A stretch of 64,000 bases of DNA, from contig JAFAEX010000305.1 in the NCBI GenBank assembly GCA_023423795.1, positions 1 to 64,000 of the forward strand, written 5' to 3'. Positions within the stretch are counted from its first letter, which is position 1. Each line of letters starts with the position of its first letter. The notes under the pieces are model-generated. The model did no database searches and was not told the origin of the DNA. It was given only the letters and a program-made list of their open reading frames with translations. The stretch comes from Chloroflexota bacterium (GTDB taxonomy: Bacteria > Chloroflexota > Chloroflexia > Thermomicrobiales > UBA6265). Below are positions 25,044 through 33,402 of the stretch, piece by piece. The position numbers and the translations under genes are program-made.

Positions 25044-25646
25044 TCAGCCCGCTCCGGCGACTACCGTCCCGGCGATACCGAGCCGGTCCGCCTCGAGGCG
25101 AAGCGCCGCGATCACCTCGCCGATCAACTCCTCCTGCGGCATGCCGAGCAACTCCGCGCCACGGGCGATGTCGGCCCGGCTGACCTTGGCCGCGAAGGCC
25201 TTGTCCTTCAGTTTCTTGCGAACCGACGACACCTCGACCGCATGCACCGACTTGTCGGGACGGACGAGCGCCACGGCGATGACGAAGCCGCTCAGTTCAT
25301 CGACCGCGACCAGCGTTCGCTCCATCGGGGTTTCGGCGTCCACGCCGCTGTAGTCGGCGTGGGCGAGGATCGCCCGGCAGACGTCCTCGCCCCAGCCGGT
25401 TTCGCGCAGGTGGCGGACGCCGACGAACGGGTGGCCCGTCTCGCTCAGTTCGAGATTCGGGTGCTTCTCGAAGTCCATGTCGTGCAGGAGGCCGACCGCG
25501 CCCCAAAGATCTTCGTCCGCACCCTGCCGCCGCGCCATGTGGCGCATCGAGGCCGAGACCGCCTCGCAGTGCTTGCGCAGGCTCTCGGACTCCACCCACT
25601 CCTGCATCAGCGCCCGCGCCTTGTCGGTCAGTTGTCCATCCGCCAC
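25044..25646 (-). CDS. HD-domain protein
   Basis: A 200-residue predicted metal-dependent phosphohydrolase. ESLRKHCEAVSASMRHMA gives the first His, GLLHDMDFEKHPN the HD pair, and ETGHPFVGVRHL then ILAHADYSG the further metal-binding His residues; VDELSGFV follows as in the HDIG-like subgroup. The substrate is unknown. The preferred start is GTG 25646 with GAGGAG upstream. It is divergent from moaA; the 196-bp gap contains an AT-rich palindrome that could regulate either gene. Confidence 0.87.
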   Translation of the reverse strand: MADGQLTDKARALMQEWVESESLRKHCEAVSASMRHMARRQGADEDLWGAVGLLHDMDFEKHPNLELSETGHPFVGVRHLRETGWGEDVCRAILAHADYSGVDAETPMERTLVAVDELSGFVIAVALVRPDKSVHAVEVSSVRKKLKDKAFAAKVSRADIARGAELLGMPQEELIGEVIAALRLEADRLGIAGTVVAGAG

Positions 25647-25745
25647 CGTGCTGCTCCTCGCGCATTCGCCCCGGGGCCGGGGCCGCCCATGCGGGCGATT
25701 CTGTGTCCCGCTGGCGGGAAGCGTCAACGCATGAGGCGGAGGCGA

Positions 25746-25791
25746 TTGACCGGCGCGGCGTGGGCTGCTAGCCTATTCAATCATTGAGTAG
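25746..25791 (+). promoter_or_regulatory. moaA promoter with overlapping AT-rich palindrome
   Basis: TTGACC (25746-25751) and TAGCCT (25769-25774) are spaced 17 bp, a plausible sigma-70 promoter. Overlapping the -10 and expected transcription start is CTATTCAAT-C-ATTGAGTAG (25773-25791), a 19-bp palindrome with one mismatch, conspicuously AT-rich in this GC-rich DNA. This is the position expected of a repressor operator. No regulator gene is adjacent. Confidence 0.6.
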
Positions 25792-25842
25792 TGTCGGGCG
25801 GCGGTGCCGCGTCCGGCAACGTCGCCCGGGAGCAGCCAACCC

Positions 25843-26898
25843 ATGGTCGCCCTTTCCCCTCCAGCCACGCTCCCCCTGTACCCGGTCGTCGAGGACATGC
25901 GCCGGCCGCGGGTGCAGGCCGCCCACGACGCCTACGGGCGGGCGATGACCTACCTGCGGATCTCCTTGACCGACCGCTGCAACTTCCGCTGCGTCTACTG
26001 CATGCCCGCGATCGGCATGAAGTTCCAGCCGCGCGACGAGCACCTTACCGACGAGGAACTGCTGCGGTTGGTCGGGCTCTTCGCCCAACTCGGCGTCACG
26101 CGGCTGCGGTTGACCGGCGGCGAACCGACGATCCGGCCGCACCTGACCGAACTGGTGCGCGGGATGAAGGCGTTCCCCGGCATCGAGGAAGTCTCGATGA
26201 CCACCAACGCCCTGCTCCTGTCGCGCAAGGCGGCGGAGTTGAAAGAGGCCGGGCTCGACCGCGTGAACGTCTCGATCGACACCCTCGACCCCGACCGCTT
26301 CACGCTGATGACGCGCGGCGGGCGGCTGGACCTCGTCTGGGCGGGCATCGAGGCGGCCCACGAGGTCGGGTTGAGCCCGATCAAGCTCAACACCGTGGTC
26401 ATGCGCGGCCAGAACGACCACGAAGTCGTCGAGATGGCGAAACTGACCGTCGATCGCCCGTGGTCGGTGCGGTTCCTCGAGATTATGCCGCTGGAGGGCG
26501 TCGGCGACGTTCACGACCAGGGGCTCGTCACCAGCGAGGAAACGCAGGCGCGGCTGGAGGAGCATTTCGGCCCGCTGGAACCGATCGAGACGTCGCCCTC
26601 CGACCCGGCCCGCCTCTGGCGCATCCGCGGCGCGGCCGGCACGATCGGTTTCATCTCGCCGGTCTCGGCGCCGTTCTGCGAGGCCTGCAACCGCGTCCGG
26701 CTGACGGCGGACGGCTTCCTCCGGCTCTGCCTCCTCCGCCCGGACGAGGCGAACCTGCGCGACCCGCTGCGCGCCGGCGCCGACGACGACGCCCTGTTGC
26801 GCCAGATGCGCGGCGCGATCTGGCGGAAGCCCTGGGGTCACCGCCTCGCCGAAGGCGAGCGCGAGACCGTGCGCGGGATGAGCCAGATCGGCGGGTAA
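25843..26898 (+). CDS. moaA: GTP 3',8-cyclase MoaA
   Basis: A radical-SAM enzyme that converts GTP to 3',8-cyclo-GTP, the first step of molybdopterin synthesis. In the 351-residue protein C46, C50 and C53 (CNFRCVYC) bind the SAM-cleaving 4Fe-4S cluster. The C-terminal cluster site is CEACNRVRLTADGFLRLCL, and the essential double Gly closes the chain (SQIGG). LRLTGGEPTIRP is the SAM-binding GGE motif. ATG 25843 has GGGAG upstream; the N-terminal ~25 residues are variable in the family. moaB lies 8 kb away and no other moa genes are in the window. Confidence 0.96.
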   Translation: MVALSPPATLPLYPVVEDMRRPRVQAAHDAYGRAMTYLRISLTDRCNFRCVYCMPAIGMKFQPRDEHLTDEELLRLVGLFAQLGVTRLRLTGGEPTIRPHLTELVRGMKAFPGIEEVSMTTNALLLSRKAAELKEAGLDRVNVSIDTLDPDRFTLMTRGGRLDLVWAGIEAAHEVGLSPIKLNTVVMRGQNDHEVVEMAKLTVDRPWSVRFLEIMPLEGVGDVHDQGLVTSEETQARLEEHFGPLEPIETSPSDPARLWRIRGAAGTIGFISPVSAPFCEACNRVRLTADGFLRLCLLRPDEANLRDPLRAGADDDALLRQMRGAIWRKPWGHRLAEGERETVRGMSQIGG

Positions 26899-27030
26899 TC
26901 GAGATTTCTTATATCGGCCTACCGGCGAGCGCGATGACCGGGCCATTCTGCCGAACGCCTTGACCCCAGGCGGACTTCGCCGAAACCCGGATCACTGGCG
27001 CTCGTCTACCCACGACGACGCCTTCCACCA

Positions 27031-27111
27031 CGTCGTCCCGAGCCTGCCGAGGGATCCCGTCGATGGGATGACCCCATGCAGGACGAGGCCCCTCGGCAGG
27101 CACGGGATGGC
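27031..27111. repeat. Family A palindromic repeat, diverged
   Basis: Left arm CGTCGTCCCGAGCCTGCCGA and right arm CCCCTCGGCAGGCACGGGAT differ at several positions from the other copies. It lies in the 360-bp gap 26899-27258 between convergent moaA and secreted-protein genes, which otherwise holds only the terminator at 27195. Confidence 0.8.
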
Positions 27112-27194
27112 GCGACGAACGCGATCGTGAAACGGTCTCAACAGAGACGTCCGTCGCCATCGGACATCGCCAGTGCGCGGCGCGAAGACGCACA

Positions 27195-27230
27195 GGAAAC
27201 GGGCCGCCGGTCGGTCGGCGGCCCGTTTCC
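27195..27230. terminator. Terminator hairpin downstream of the 27.2-kb secreted-protein gene
   Basis: A GGAAACGGGCCGCCG stem pairs with CGGCGGCCCGTTTCC across a 6-nt loop, 28 bp after the stop of the minus-strand gene. GTTT is in the stem rather than a long T-tract, as in the manA terminator. Confidence 0.7.
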
Positions 27231-27258
27231 CCGGTTCCCCCTGCGGCGCGGCTGGACG

Positions 27259-28230
27259 CTACTCGTCGTCCGCCTGCGCCGCTTCCATGGCCGCGGCCTC
27301 TTCGGCCGAGAGCCCGCCCGTGATGACCGGTTCGGCGAACCCGAGCAGGACCGGCTTGTCGGCCTCCTCGTTCGCCTCGCCGGGAGCCTCGAGGACGAGG
27401 TAGACGTCAACCGCGACGACCTCGGTGGGCCGCACGGAGAGCGAATCGCCCTGCGCGATCGGCCGCACGCCGCCCTCGATGCTCGACTGGATGAAGACCG
27501 CCGGGCTGGTCGCGTTCGCCGGCAACCGCCCGCCGAGCCGGTAGGCGCCCGCCGGCAGGCCCGAGAAGTCGAGCCGCCCGGCGTCGCCGCCGATTTCGCC
27601 GGTGACGCCTTCCAGCGTGGTGTCGCCGACCGTGCCCAGCCCGGAAAGGCTGAGCGGGATGCCGCCGGCCAGTGCCCGGCACTCGCTGCGCCACTGCTCG
27701 GGATCGGTGCCCGCGTCGGTGCCGGACGGGCAGCCGAAGACGTTCACCTTGACGCGCCCGGTCGTGCCGGCGAGGTCGTCCACGAGGCCCAAATCGACGT
27801 CGATGCCGAAATCGCGCAGCGTCGGCTCGTCCGGCACGCTGGTGCGGACCAATTGCCCCTGGTAGCGGGCCGGCTCGAAACGCGACCCGACGCCGGGCAC
27901 CGCGACGACCCAGTCGCCCGCGCCGATGTTCTCGAACAGGGCGGTATCGTCGCCGGGATCGATGCAGCGGGCCTGTACGGGCGGCGCGGAGAAATCCGCG
28001 GTGCCGCCGGGGTACAGCCCGAGGCAGAGTTGCTCGTCGTCAACGAGACCGGAATCGGGGAAGGACAGCGCCACTTCGAGGGTGCGCCCGCCGTCGGCGG
28101 ACTGCGCCGAGGCCGCGAAGGGTTGGCCGAATCCGGCGAGCGCGAGGGCAGCAGCGAACACGCCGACGAACGCCGTCCGCCGGCTCGTCAGCGTCTGCTC
28201 GTTCCTCCCGATCCTCGCCTTCCCGGACAT
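27259..28230 (-). CDS. Secreted protein of unknown function
   Basis: A 323-residue product with a signal peptide: basic start (KARIGRNEQTLTSRRTA), hydrophobic core VGVFAAALALAGFG and likely cleavage after ASA-QSA. The mature part appears to be a beta-rich domain with Cys pairs (QLCLGLYPGG...QARCIDP, VFGCPSG...SECRAL) and an acidic Ala/Glu-rich C terminus. I recognise no family. GTGGAGAC precedes the ATG; a TATACT box lies at 28262-28267 on the minus strand, 32 bp upstream. It is divergent from the D-2-hydroxyacid dehydrogenase gene. Confidence 0.75.
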   Translation of the reverse strand: MSGKARIGRNEQTLTSRRTAFVGVFAAALALAGFGQPFAASAQSADGGRTLEVALSFPDSGLVDDEQLCLGLYPGGTADFSAPPVQARCIDPGDDTALFENIGAGDWVVAVPGVGSRFEPARYQGQLVRTSVPDEPTLRDFGIDVDLGLVDDLAGTTGRVKVNVFGCPSGTDAGTDPEQWRSECRALAGGIPLSLSGLGTVGDTTLEGVTGEIGGDAGRLDFSGLPAGAYRLGGRLPANATSPAVFIQSSIEGGVRPIAQGDSLSVRPTEVVAVDVYLVLEAPGEANEEADKPVLLGFAEPVITGGLSAEEAAAMEAAQADDE

Positions 28231-28348
28231 GACGTCTCCACGGTCGTGGGGCGACGCCCGTAGTATAGCCGCCGAGGCCCTCCCCTGTGTGGGGCCAACA
28301 CGAATCAAAACGTCCCATCGCCGCGTTTGGTTACGCCAGGGAGACAAC

Positions 28349-29338
28349 GTGACGCGATCCGACAACGAACGACCGGTCATCCAGCGGATGCTCATCGCCA
28401 CATCCATGCAGCCGCCCCACTTGGAGCGCTTGCGGACGGAGTTTCCGGGCATCGAATTCGTCTCCATCGACGACACGCCAGACGCCGAAACGGTCGCCGG
28501 CTTCGACGCGGCGGTGATCTGGCGGGCCGATCCGGCGTGGCTGGAAGTCGAGGGCACCCGCCTGCGCTGGGTCCATACCGGCGGCGCGGGCGTCGAACAC
28601 ATGCCGCTGGCGGCCTTGCACGAGCGCGGCATCGTCGTGACGAACAACAGCGGCGTCCACGTGCCGAACATGCCGGAGCACATGCTGGCGCTGATGCTCG
28701 CCTTCGCGCGGCGCCTGCCCACGCTCTTCCGGGCGCAAACGGCCCACGAATGGCGCGACGAGGCCACCCACCGCGAAGTCTTCGAACTCGCCGGCCAGAC
28801 CGTGCTGCTCGTCGGGATGGGCGACATAGGGCTCGGGCTCGGCGAGCGGGCGGCGGCGCTCGGGATGCGCGTGACCGGGCTGCGCCGCCGGACGGGCCGG
28901 CCCGCGCCGCCGTTTGTCGAACGCGTCTTTGGCCTCGACGAGTTCCAGGCCGCGCTGGCCGACGCCGACCACGTCGCGATCAGCCTGCCGCAGACGAAGG
29001 AGACGGTCGGCATGTTCGACCACGCCGCCTTCGCCGCGATGAAACCCGGCGCGTACCTCTACAACGTCGGGCGCGGGGCGATCGTGGACAGCGATGCGCT
29101 GATCGAAGCGCTGCGCTCCGGCCGGCTCGCCGGCGCGGGGCTGGACGTCACCGATCCGGAACCGCTGCCGGCCGATTCCCCGCTCTGGGATATGGAGAAC
29201 GTGGTCATCACCAGTCACACCTCGGGCGCGTCGCCGCGGGTGTGGGATCGCGGCGTCGAGATCGTCGCCGACAATCTGCGGCGCTGGCACGCGGGCGAGC
29301 CGCTGCGCAACGAGGTCGATAGCGCCGCCGGATACTGA
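28349..29338 (+). CDS. D-isomer-specific 2-hydroxyacid dehydrogenase family protein
   Basis: A 329-residue NAD(P)-dependent oxidoreductase. NNSGVHVPNMPEHMLALMLAFAR is the conserved catalytic-domain helix, VLLVGMGDIGLGLGERAAAL the Rossmann GxGxxG, YNVGRGAIVD carries the catalytic Arg, DVTDPEPLPADSPLW the catalytic Glu, and ITSHTSG the His. It probably reduces a 2-oxoacid (glyoxylate/hydroxypyruvate-type subgroup), but the substrate is not defined. GTG 28349 follows AGGGAG; ATG 28388 is an alternative. A clear promoter for the next gene lies just beyond its stop, so they are separate transcripts. Confidence 0.9.
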   Translation: MTRSDNERPVIQRMLIATSMQPPHLERLRTEFPGIEFVSIDDTPDAETVAGFDAAVIWRADPAWLEVEGTRLRWVHTGGAGVEHMPLAALHERGIVVTNNSGVHVPNMPEHMLALMLAFARRLPTLFRAQTAHEWRDEATHREVFELAGQTVLLVGMGDIGLGLGERAAALGMRVTGLRRRTGRPAPPFVERVFGLDEFQAALADADHVAISLPQTKETVGMFDHAAFAAMKPGAYLYNVGRGAIVDSDALIEALRSGRLAGAGLDVTDPEPLPADSPLWDMENVVITSHTSGASPRVWDRGVEIVADNLRRWHAGEPLRNEVDSAAGY

Positions 29339-29382
29339 GGTCCTTCGGACTCTGCGCACAACAAACGGGCAAACCAAAGCGA

Positions 29383-29411
29383 TTGACACCCTGCGGCGCG
29401 TGCCCGAGAAT
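29383..29411 (+). promoter_or_regulatory. Sigma-70-type promoter of the DUF4258-like gene
   Basis: TTGACA (29383-29388, perfect -35), a 17-bp spacer and GAGAAT (29406-29411, 4 of 6 matches to the -10 consensus). The predicted transcript start near 29418 gives a 70-nt leader ending in GGAAGGAGGT. It is one of the clearest promoters in the window. Confidence 0.7.
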
Positions 29412-29487
29412 GTACGTACACCCCTTGGACGGGGTCTTGCGCAACCAACCGCGGCAAGGGCGCCAGCAGGGGAAGGAGGTCGGCCCG

Positions 29488-29802
29488 ATGCGCGAGTACA
29501 CCGTCTCCTCGGTTTCATCCCACGCCTTCGAGCGACTCGCCCAGCGGAACCTGAGCGAAGCCGACGTCCGGTACGTGTTCGTGCACGGACGGCGGTATCA
29601 CTCCGGCCACGCGGTGTTCGTTCACCTTGGAAAGCGCGACATCCCGGCCAAGGATCGCCGCTGCGACCGGTTCCGGCGGCTGGAAGGCACCGTGCTGGTG
29701 CTCGACGCCGCCAACGGCGAGCACCTCACGACCGCCTACCGCAACCGGCGCTCGGGCAGCCGCGACATCAAGCGCAAGCCCAAGCGGGCGTTCCTCGACT
29801 GA
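29488..29802 (+). CDS. Small DUF4258-like protein
   Basis: A 104-residue basic protein. SSHAFERLAQRNLSEADVRYVFVHG resembles the DUF4258 pattern (His, ER-QR, then a helix and G), followed by strands with HAVFVHL, EGTVLVLDAANGEHLTTAYRNR and a strongly basic tail (SRDIKRKPKRAF). DUF4258 proteins are distantly toxin/RelE-like; no antitoxin-like gene is adjacent, so a toxin role is only a possibility. ATG 29488 has an ideal GGAAGGAGGT site, and a strong promoter precedes it, suggesting high expression for so small a gene. Confidence 0.72.
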   Translation: MREYTVSSVSSHAFERLAQRNLSEADVRYVFVHGRRYHSGHAVFVHLGKRDIPAKDRRCDRFRRLEGTVLVLDAANGEHLTTAYRNRRSGSRDIKRKPKRAFLD

Positions 29803-30009
29803 GCCACCGGTGGCGGTTGGGCCGGACGGTACGGGCGCTCGCTCGCTTTCCCCGCCGTCGATTGGGCAGAAGCGGGCCCGCGACATCGGTCCCAATTCTG
29901 GGAGGATAGCGTTGGCGGGTCCGGAGATGGCCTGCCGCAATCGGCGCGTTACGGTCACGACGTGGGCGAACCGGGCAACCGGCCGCCCCTGAAGGAGCCA
30001 ACGGGCAGC

Positions 30010-30906
30010 GTGAACTTCGAACCCGAGGAGTCGGCGGTCCTGTCCAGGGTCGATCGCTGGGCGCGCGACGACGACCGCGTGCGGGTGGTGCTGCTGACGA
30101 GTTCCCGAGCCAACCGCGCGTTCCCGCGGGACGCGCTGACCGACTACGACGTGGCGGTCGTCACACCGGAGCCGGATGCGTTTTCCGACGATGGCTGGCT
30201 CGGCTCGTTCGGTACGCCCCTGGTGCGGGTCCGCGACGTTGAATCCGTCGATGGCCTCGATGTCCACCACTGCATGTCGATCTTCGACGACTGGGCGAAG
30301 ATCGACTTCAGCTTCTGGCCCGCCATCTTCCTCGATCGCGTGCGGGTCGTCCGCCGTCTGCCCGACGAATTCGCCGCCGGATACAGGGTGCTTCTCGACA
30401 AGGACGGCGCGACGGCTGACTGGCCGGTTCCCACCGAAACGCCGTGGACCGTCGCGCGCCCAACCGAACGCGAGTTCGACGATCTGGTGCAGGAGTTCTG
30501 GTTCGTCGCGACCTACGTGGCGAAGTACCTCTGGCGGAACGAACTCCTCGCGGCCAAGGTCATCTTCGACTACGAGCTGAAGTATCTCGTCGTGCGCCGG
30601 CTGCTTGATTGGAGGGCGGGCGCCGCGACCGGCTGGTCAGTGCCTTCGGGGTTCTTCGGGCGAGGGCTCCAGCAACGCCTCGACGCCGAAACGTGGGACG
30701 CATTCATGGCGACGTACGTTGGCGCCGATCCCGCAGAAAGCTGGGCCGCGCTCTTCGCCACCACCGACCTGTTTCGCCGAGCCGCATCCGAACTGGCTGC
30801 TGAACTCGGCGTCAGCTATCCCATCGCGCTCGACGAGCGAATGACCGCGTACCTGCGCGCGATCGAGAACCTCGGGGCGCATCCTTCACGACCAATCCCG
30901 CACTGA
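30010..30906 (+). CDS. Aminoglycoside 6-adenylyltransferase (ANT(6)/AadE-like)
   Basis: A 298-residue nucleotidyltransferase of the streptomycin 6-adenylyltransferase family. SSRANRAFPRDALTDYDVAVV contains the Ser-Arg-Ala-Asn start and the catalytic DYD metal pair; WAKIDFSFWPAI supplies the third acidic strand, and a helical C-terminal domain follows (VQEFWFVATYVAKYLWRNELLAAKV). It would adenylylate streptomycin-type aminoglycosides, but many chromosomal members are uncharacterised and may have other substrates. GTG 30010 is preferred (AAGGAG 13 nt upstream); GTG 29962 is possible. The convergent gap to galK holds an inverted TCGGGTCC/GGACCCGA (30927-30963), perhaps a terminator. Base composition does not differ visibly from its neighbours. 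Confidence 0.85.
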   Translation: MNFEPEESAVLSRVDRWARDDDRVRVVLLTSSRANRAFPRDALTDYDVAVVTPEPDAFSDDGWLGSFGTPLVRVRDVESVDGLDVHHCMSIFDDWAKIDFSFWPAIFLDRVRVVRRLPDEFAAGYRVLLDKDGATADWPVPTETPWTVARPTEREFDDLVQEFWFVATYVAKYLWRNELLAAKVIFDYELKYLVVRRLLDWRAGAATGWSVPSGFFGRGLQQRLDAETWDAFMATYVGADPAESWAALFATTDLFRRAASELAAELGVSYPIALDERMTAYLRAIENLGAHPSRPIPH

Positions 30907-31002
30907 CCGCGGCGGGGTCAATTCGGTCGGGTCCTAACCCGCTCCGAGCCGGTCTGGACCCGACAGGCCGCGCAACCGGCGGAAGCTCGAAACGGAATCG
31001 GC

Positions 31003-32208
31003 TCAGACCGGCCGCACCGACGCGCCCTGAGCGAACGAGCAGGGGTGGACCAATCCGGGCCGCTCGTCCATCTCGTACCGGCGGAAGTACCCGGCGTTCA
31101 GCACCAATTCCAACCCGGGCACGCGCGAACGCGGCACGAGCGCGAGCACCGCCCCGCCTTCCCCGCCGCCCATCATCCGCGCGCCGAGCACGCCGCCGAC
31201 GGCCAGGATCTCGGCCACGAGTTCCTCGACCCGCGGGTGGCTGATCGCGTAATCCGTCGCCGAGGAACGGCCCGACTCGGTCATCAGGCGACCGAACGTC
31301 GGCCAGTCGCCGGCGCACAACGCGTCCAGTCCGTCGGCAACCCGCACGGTCTCGCCGACGACGTGCCGCGCCCGCTCCAGCAGCGGCGACGGCAACGCGC
31401 CGGGGCCGGCGGAAAGCGTCGCCAACTGGTCGGGCGACAGCGCGGCGAGGTGCGGCAGATTGGTTCCGAGCACCCGGTTTGCGTGCGCCAGCGCGGCCCG
31501 CGATTCCTCCACCCGGGCCGGGTACGACGAGGTCCCGAGCGACCGCTCCACCCCGGAATCGGCGACGACGAACACGAGGTCGCCGAGGTCGGGTGACAAG
31601 CGCTCGACGGCGAGGGTCGCGCCGTCGTAGCGGATGACGCCGCCGGCGACCGAGGCCGACTGGTCCATCGTGCCGCAGGGCGTGCCCGCCCGGTGCTCTG
31701 CCTCCTGCGCCAGTAGCACGAGGTCCGGGTCGGCCGGGCGCGGCTCCACCAGCGCAAGCGCCAACCCGACACAGAGCGCTGCCGACGAACTCAGGCCGAA
31801 CCCGAGCGGCACGTCGCCGGCGATCGCCAGTGTGGACGGTCGGCGCAGCGACAGTCCCGGCCGCTCCGCCGCCCCGGCGACCAACCCGCGAACGTACGCG
31901 AAGGTATCCGGCGGATGCTCGGGGTTGCGCCAATTGCGCAGGGCCTCCGCCTCGAACCGGCCGACGCCGGCCTCCGGCGCATCCGCCGCGGCGACCGCGA
32001 CATCCGACCCGTCGGCGTCTCCATCGCCTTGCAGCACGACCAGCCGCCGGTCGATGGCGGCGCACAGCACCGGCCCGCCGTTGTAGTCGAGGTGGTTGCC
32101 GAGCAACTCGATGCGCCCCGGGGCGGACGCGATCCGGCGCGGCGCCCAATCGTCGCCGAACGCCTTCCGTCCCGCCGCCAGCGCCCGCTCCGCGATCGGA
32201 TCGTTCAC
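31003..32208 (-). CDS. galK: Galactokinase (GHMP kinase family)
   Basis: Phosphorylates galactose to galactose 1-phosphate. The 401-residue protein has the galactokinase signature region APGRIELLGNHLDYNGGPVL (the usual GEHTDY reads GNHLDY), the ATP loop PLGFGLSSSAALCVGLALAL, CGTMDQSASVAGG with the catalytic Asp, and the GHMP C-terminal motif ARMMGGGEGGAVLAL. GTG 32208 has GGGGGG about 6 nt upstream; GTG 32214 is two codons earlier. No galT or galE is nearby, so a related GHMP sugar kinase cannot be excluded. It is convergent with the adenylyltransferase gene and downstream of the PIG-L gene's family F repeat. Confidence 0.82.
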   Translation of the reverse strand: MNDPIAERALAAGRKAFGDDWAPRRIASAPGRIELLGNHLDYNGGPVLCAAIDRRLVVLQGDGDADGSDVAVAAADAPEAGVGRFEAEALRNWRNPEHPPDTFAYVRGLVAGAAERPGLSLRRPSTLAIAGDVPLGFGLSSSAALCVGLALALVEPRPADPDLVLLAQEAEHRAGTPCGTMDQSASVAGGVIRYDGATLAVERLSPDLGDLVFVVADSGVERSLGTSSYPARVEESRAALAHANRVLGTNLPHLAALSPDQLATLSAGPGALPSPLLERARHVVGETVRVADGLDALCAGDWPTFGRLMTESGRSSATDYAISHPRVEELVAEILAVGGVLGARMMGGGEGGAVLALVPRSRVPGLELVLNAGYFRRYEMDERPGLVHPCSFAQGASVRPV

Positions 32209-32227
32209 GCCCACCCCCCGCGATCGG

Positions 32228-32322
32228 TTCGAGTACCGAGTGTTGCGTGCCGTGCGCCAAATGGCAGGAGAACGGAGCGCTCACCCTGAACGAGGACGCA
32301 GCACTCGGCACTCGGCACTTCG
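32228..32322. repeat. Family F palindromic repeat
   Basis: Left TTCGAGTACCGAGTGTTGCG faces right CGCAGCACTCGGCACTCGGC. It is related to 20645-20733 by the repeated CACTCGG unit. It fills the gap between the PIG-L stop and the galK start. Confidence 0.65.
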
Positions 32323-32323
32323 T

Positions 32324-33037
32324 TCACCGCCGCATCTGCACGACCTTGAACGACTCGCCGAGTTCGAAGTCGAGCCCCTCGGCGATCTCCTGGGCGCGCT
32401 CGCGGAGGCGTTCTTCCAGCCCATCGAAGTCGCCGACTTGGCTCTTGTGCGCCTTGAGCGCGAGGATCTTGCGGTCGAAGGTGTCGGTGATGTCGATGAT
32501 CTTGTCGGGATGCTCCGCGCCGAAGAACCAGATCTCGGCGGTCTTGTGCGGCTCCAGCCCGTCGCGCAGGTGCTCGGGGAAGTAGAGCGGGTCGCGCGCC
32601 GTCGGGTAGACCGCATCGACGGTCGCCAGCCCGACCGCGCGGTGGTCGGGATGCAGCGCGTACGGCCGGAACGGGTCGTGGGTGATGATCACGTCCGGCT
32701 TCCAGGTCCGGATCATCCGCACGATCTTCTCGCGCAACGAAAGGTCCGGCATCAGTTCGCCGTCTGGGCAGCGCAGGAAGATGACGTCCTCCGGCTTGAC
32801 GCCGACGCGGCTCGTCGCCTCCAGCAACTCTGCTTCGCGGGTCGCCGCCAGTTCGGCCGGGATCGTGGCCGGATCGGGGCTGCCGCGGTCGCCGGAGGTC
32901 ACCTGGATGATGATGACCCGGCGCCCGGCGTCGGTGAGGCGGGCCACCGAACCGGCGGAGGAGAACTCGCTGTCGTCGGGGTGGGCGACGACGATCATGT
33001 AGGTCGAAAACTCGTCGTGCAGGAGGTCTGACGTCAT
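32324..33037 (-). CDS. PIG-L family deacetylase
   Basis: A 237-residue zinc-dependent N-acetylglucosamine-type deacetylase. IVVAHPDDSEF provides the first zinc site (HPDD), TSGDRGSPDP and TREAELLEA are family-typical, and DPFRPYALHPDHRAVG supplies the HPDH motif. Relatives deacetylate GlcNAc-inositol or GlcNAc-malate in mycothiol and bacillithiol synthesis, or glycopeptide sugars; the substrate here is not known and no thiol-pathway partners are present. ATG 33037 is chosen because the family homology begins there; an upstream frame of 15 codons is unlikely. Confidence 0.9.
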   Translation of the reverse strand: MTSDLLHDEFSTYMIVVAHPDDSEFSSAGSVARLTDAGRRVIIIQVTSGDRGSPDPATIPAELAATREAELLEATSRVGVKPEDVIFLRCPDGELMPDLSLREKIVRMIRTWKPDVIITHDPFRPYALHPDHRAVGLATVDAVYPTARDPLYFPEHLRDGLEPHKTAEIWFFGAEHPDKIIDITDTFDRKILALKAHKSQVGDFDGLEERLRERAQEIAEGLDFELGESFKVVQMRR

Positions 33038-33258
33038 CGGTCCGCAGCGTCCCTCGCGAAGGGTGGGCAAGGCCGGCGTCATGGCGACCGCCGGTCACGA
33101 TGCCACGCATTATCGCAGGGGCGCGGACGAACAGGGCCGATCCCGTGTTGGGCTGGCCGCCCACGGGAGCGGGGTTGGAGCGGTATCTCCGTTGACCAGT
33201 TACCGTGAGCGCGCGAGCACCGCCCGGACTCCGCACCCGTCGTCCCGACCGCGCACCC

Positions 33259-33337
33259 GTCATTCCGAGCCCGTCGAGGGATCTCGTCGCCCGCACTGGG
33301 TGAAAAGGACGAGATCCCTCGACGGGCTCGGGATGAC
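33259..33337. repeat. Family A palindromic repeat
   Basis: Left arm GTCATTCCGAGCCCGTCGAG and right arm CTCGACGGGCTCGGGATGAC enclose GATCTCGTCGCCC...GGACGAGATC. It lies in the 365-bp gap 33038-33402 between hisS and the PIG-L gene, which otherwise shows only unassigned sequence and presumably the PIG-L promoter. Confidence 0.9.
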
Positions 33338-33402
33338 AGTACATGGCGCGGCGCAGATCCGATCGGATCGCAACCGGAATACCCAACGATTCCGATGCGC
33401 CC

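Noticed and set aside
29488..30906. Integrated mobile element carrying the resistance-like gene
   Set aside because: No integrase, transposase, flanking direct repeat or change in base composition is visible.
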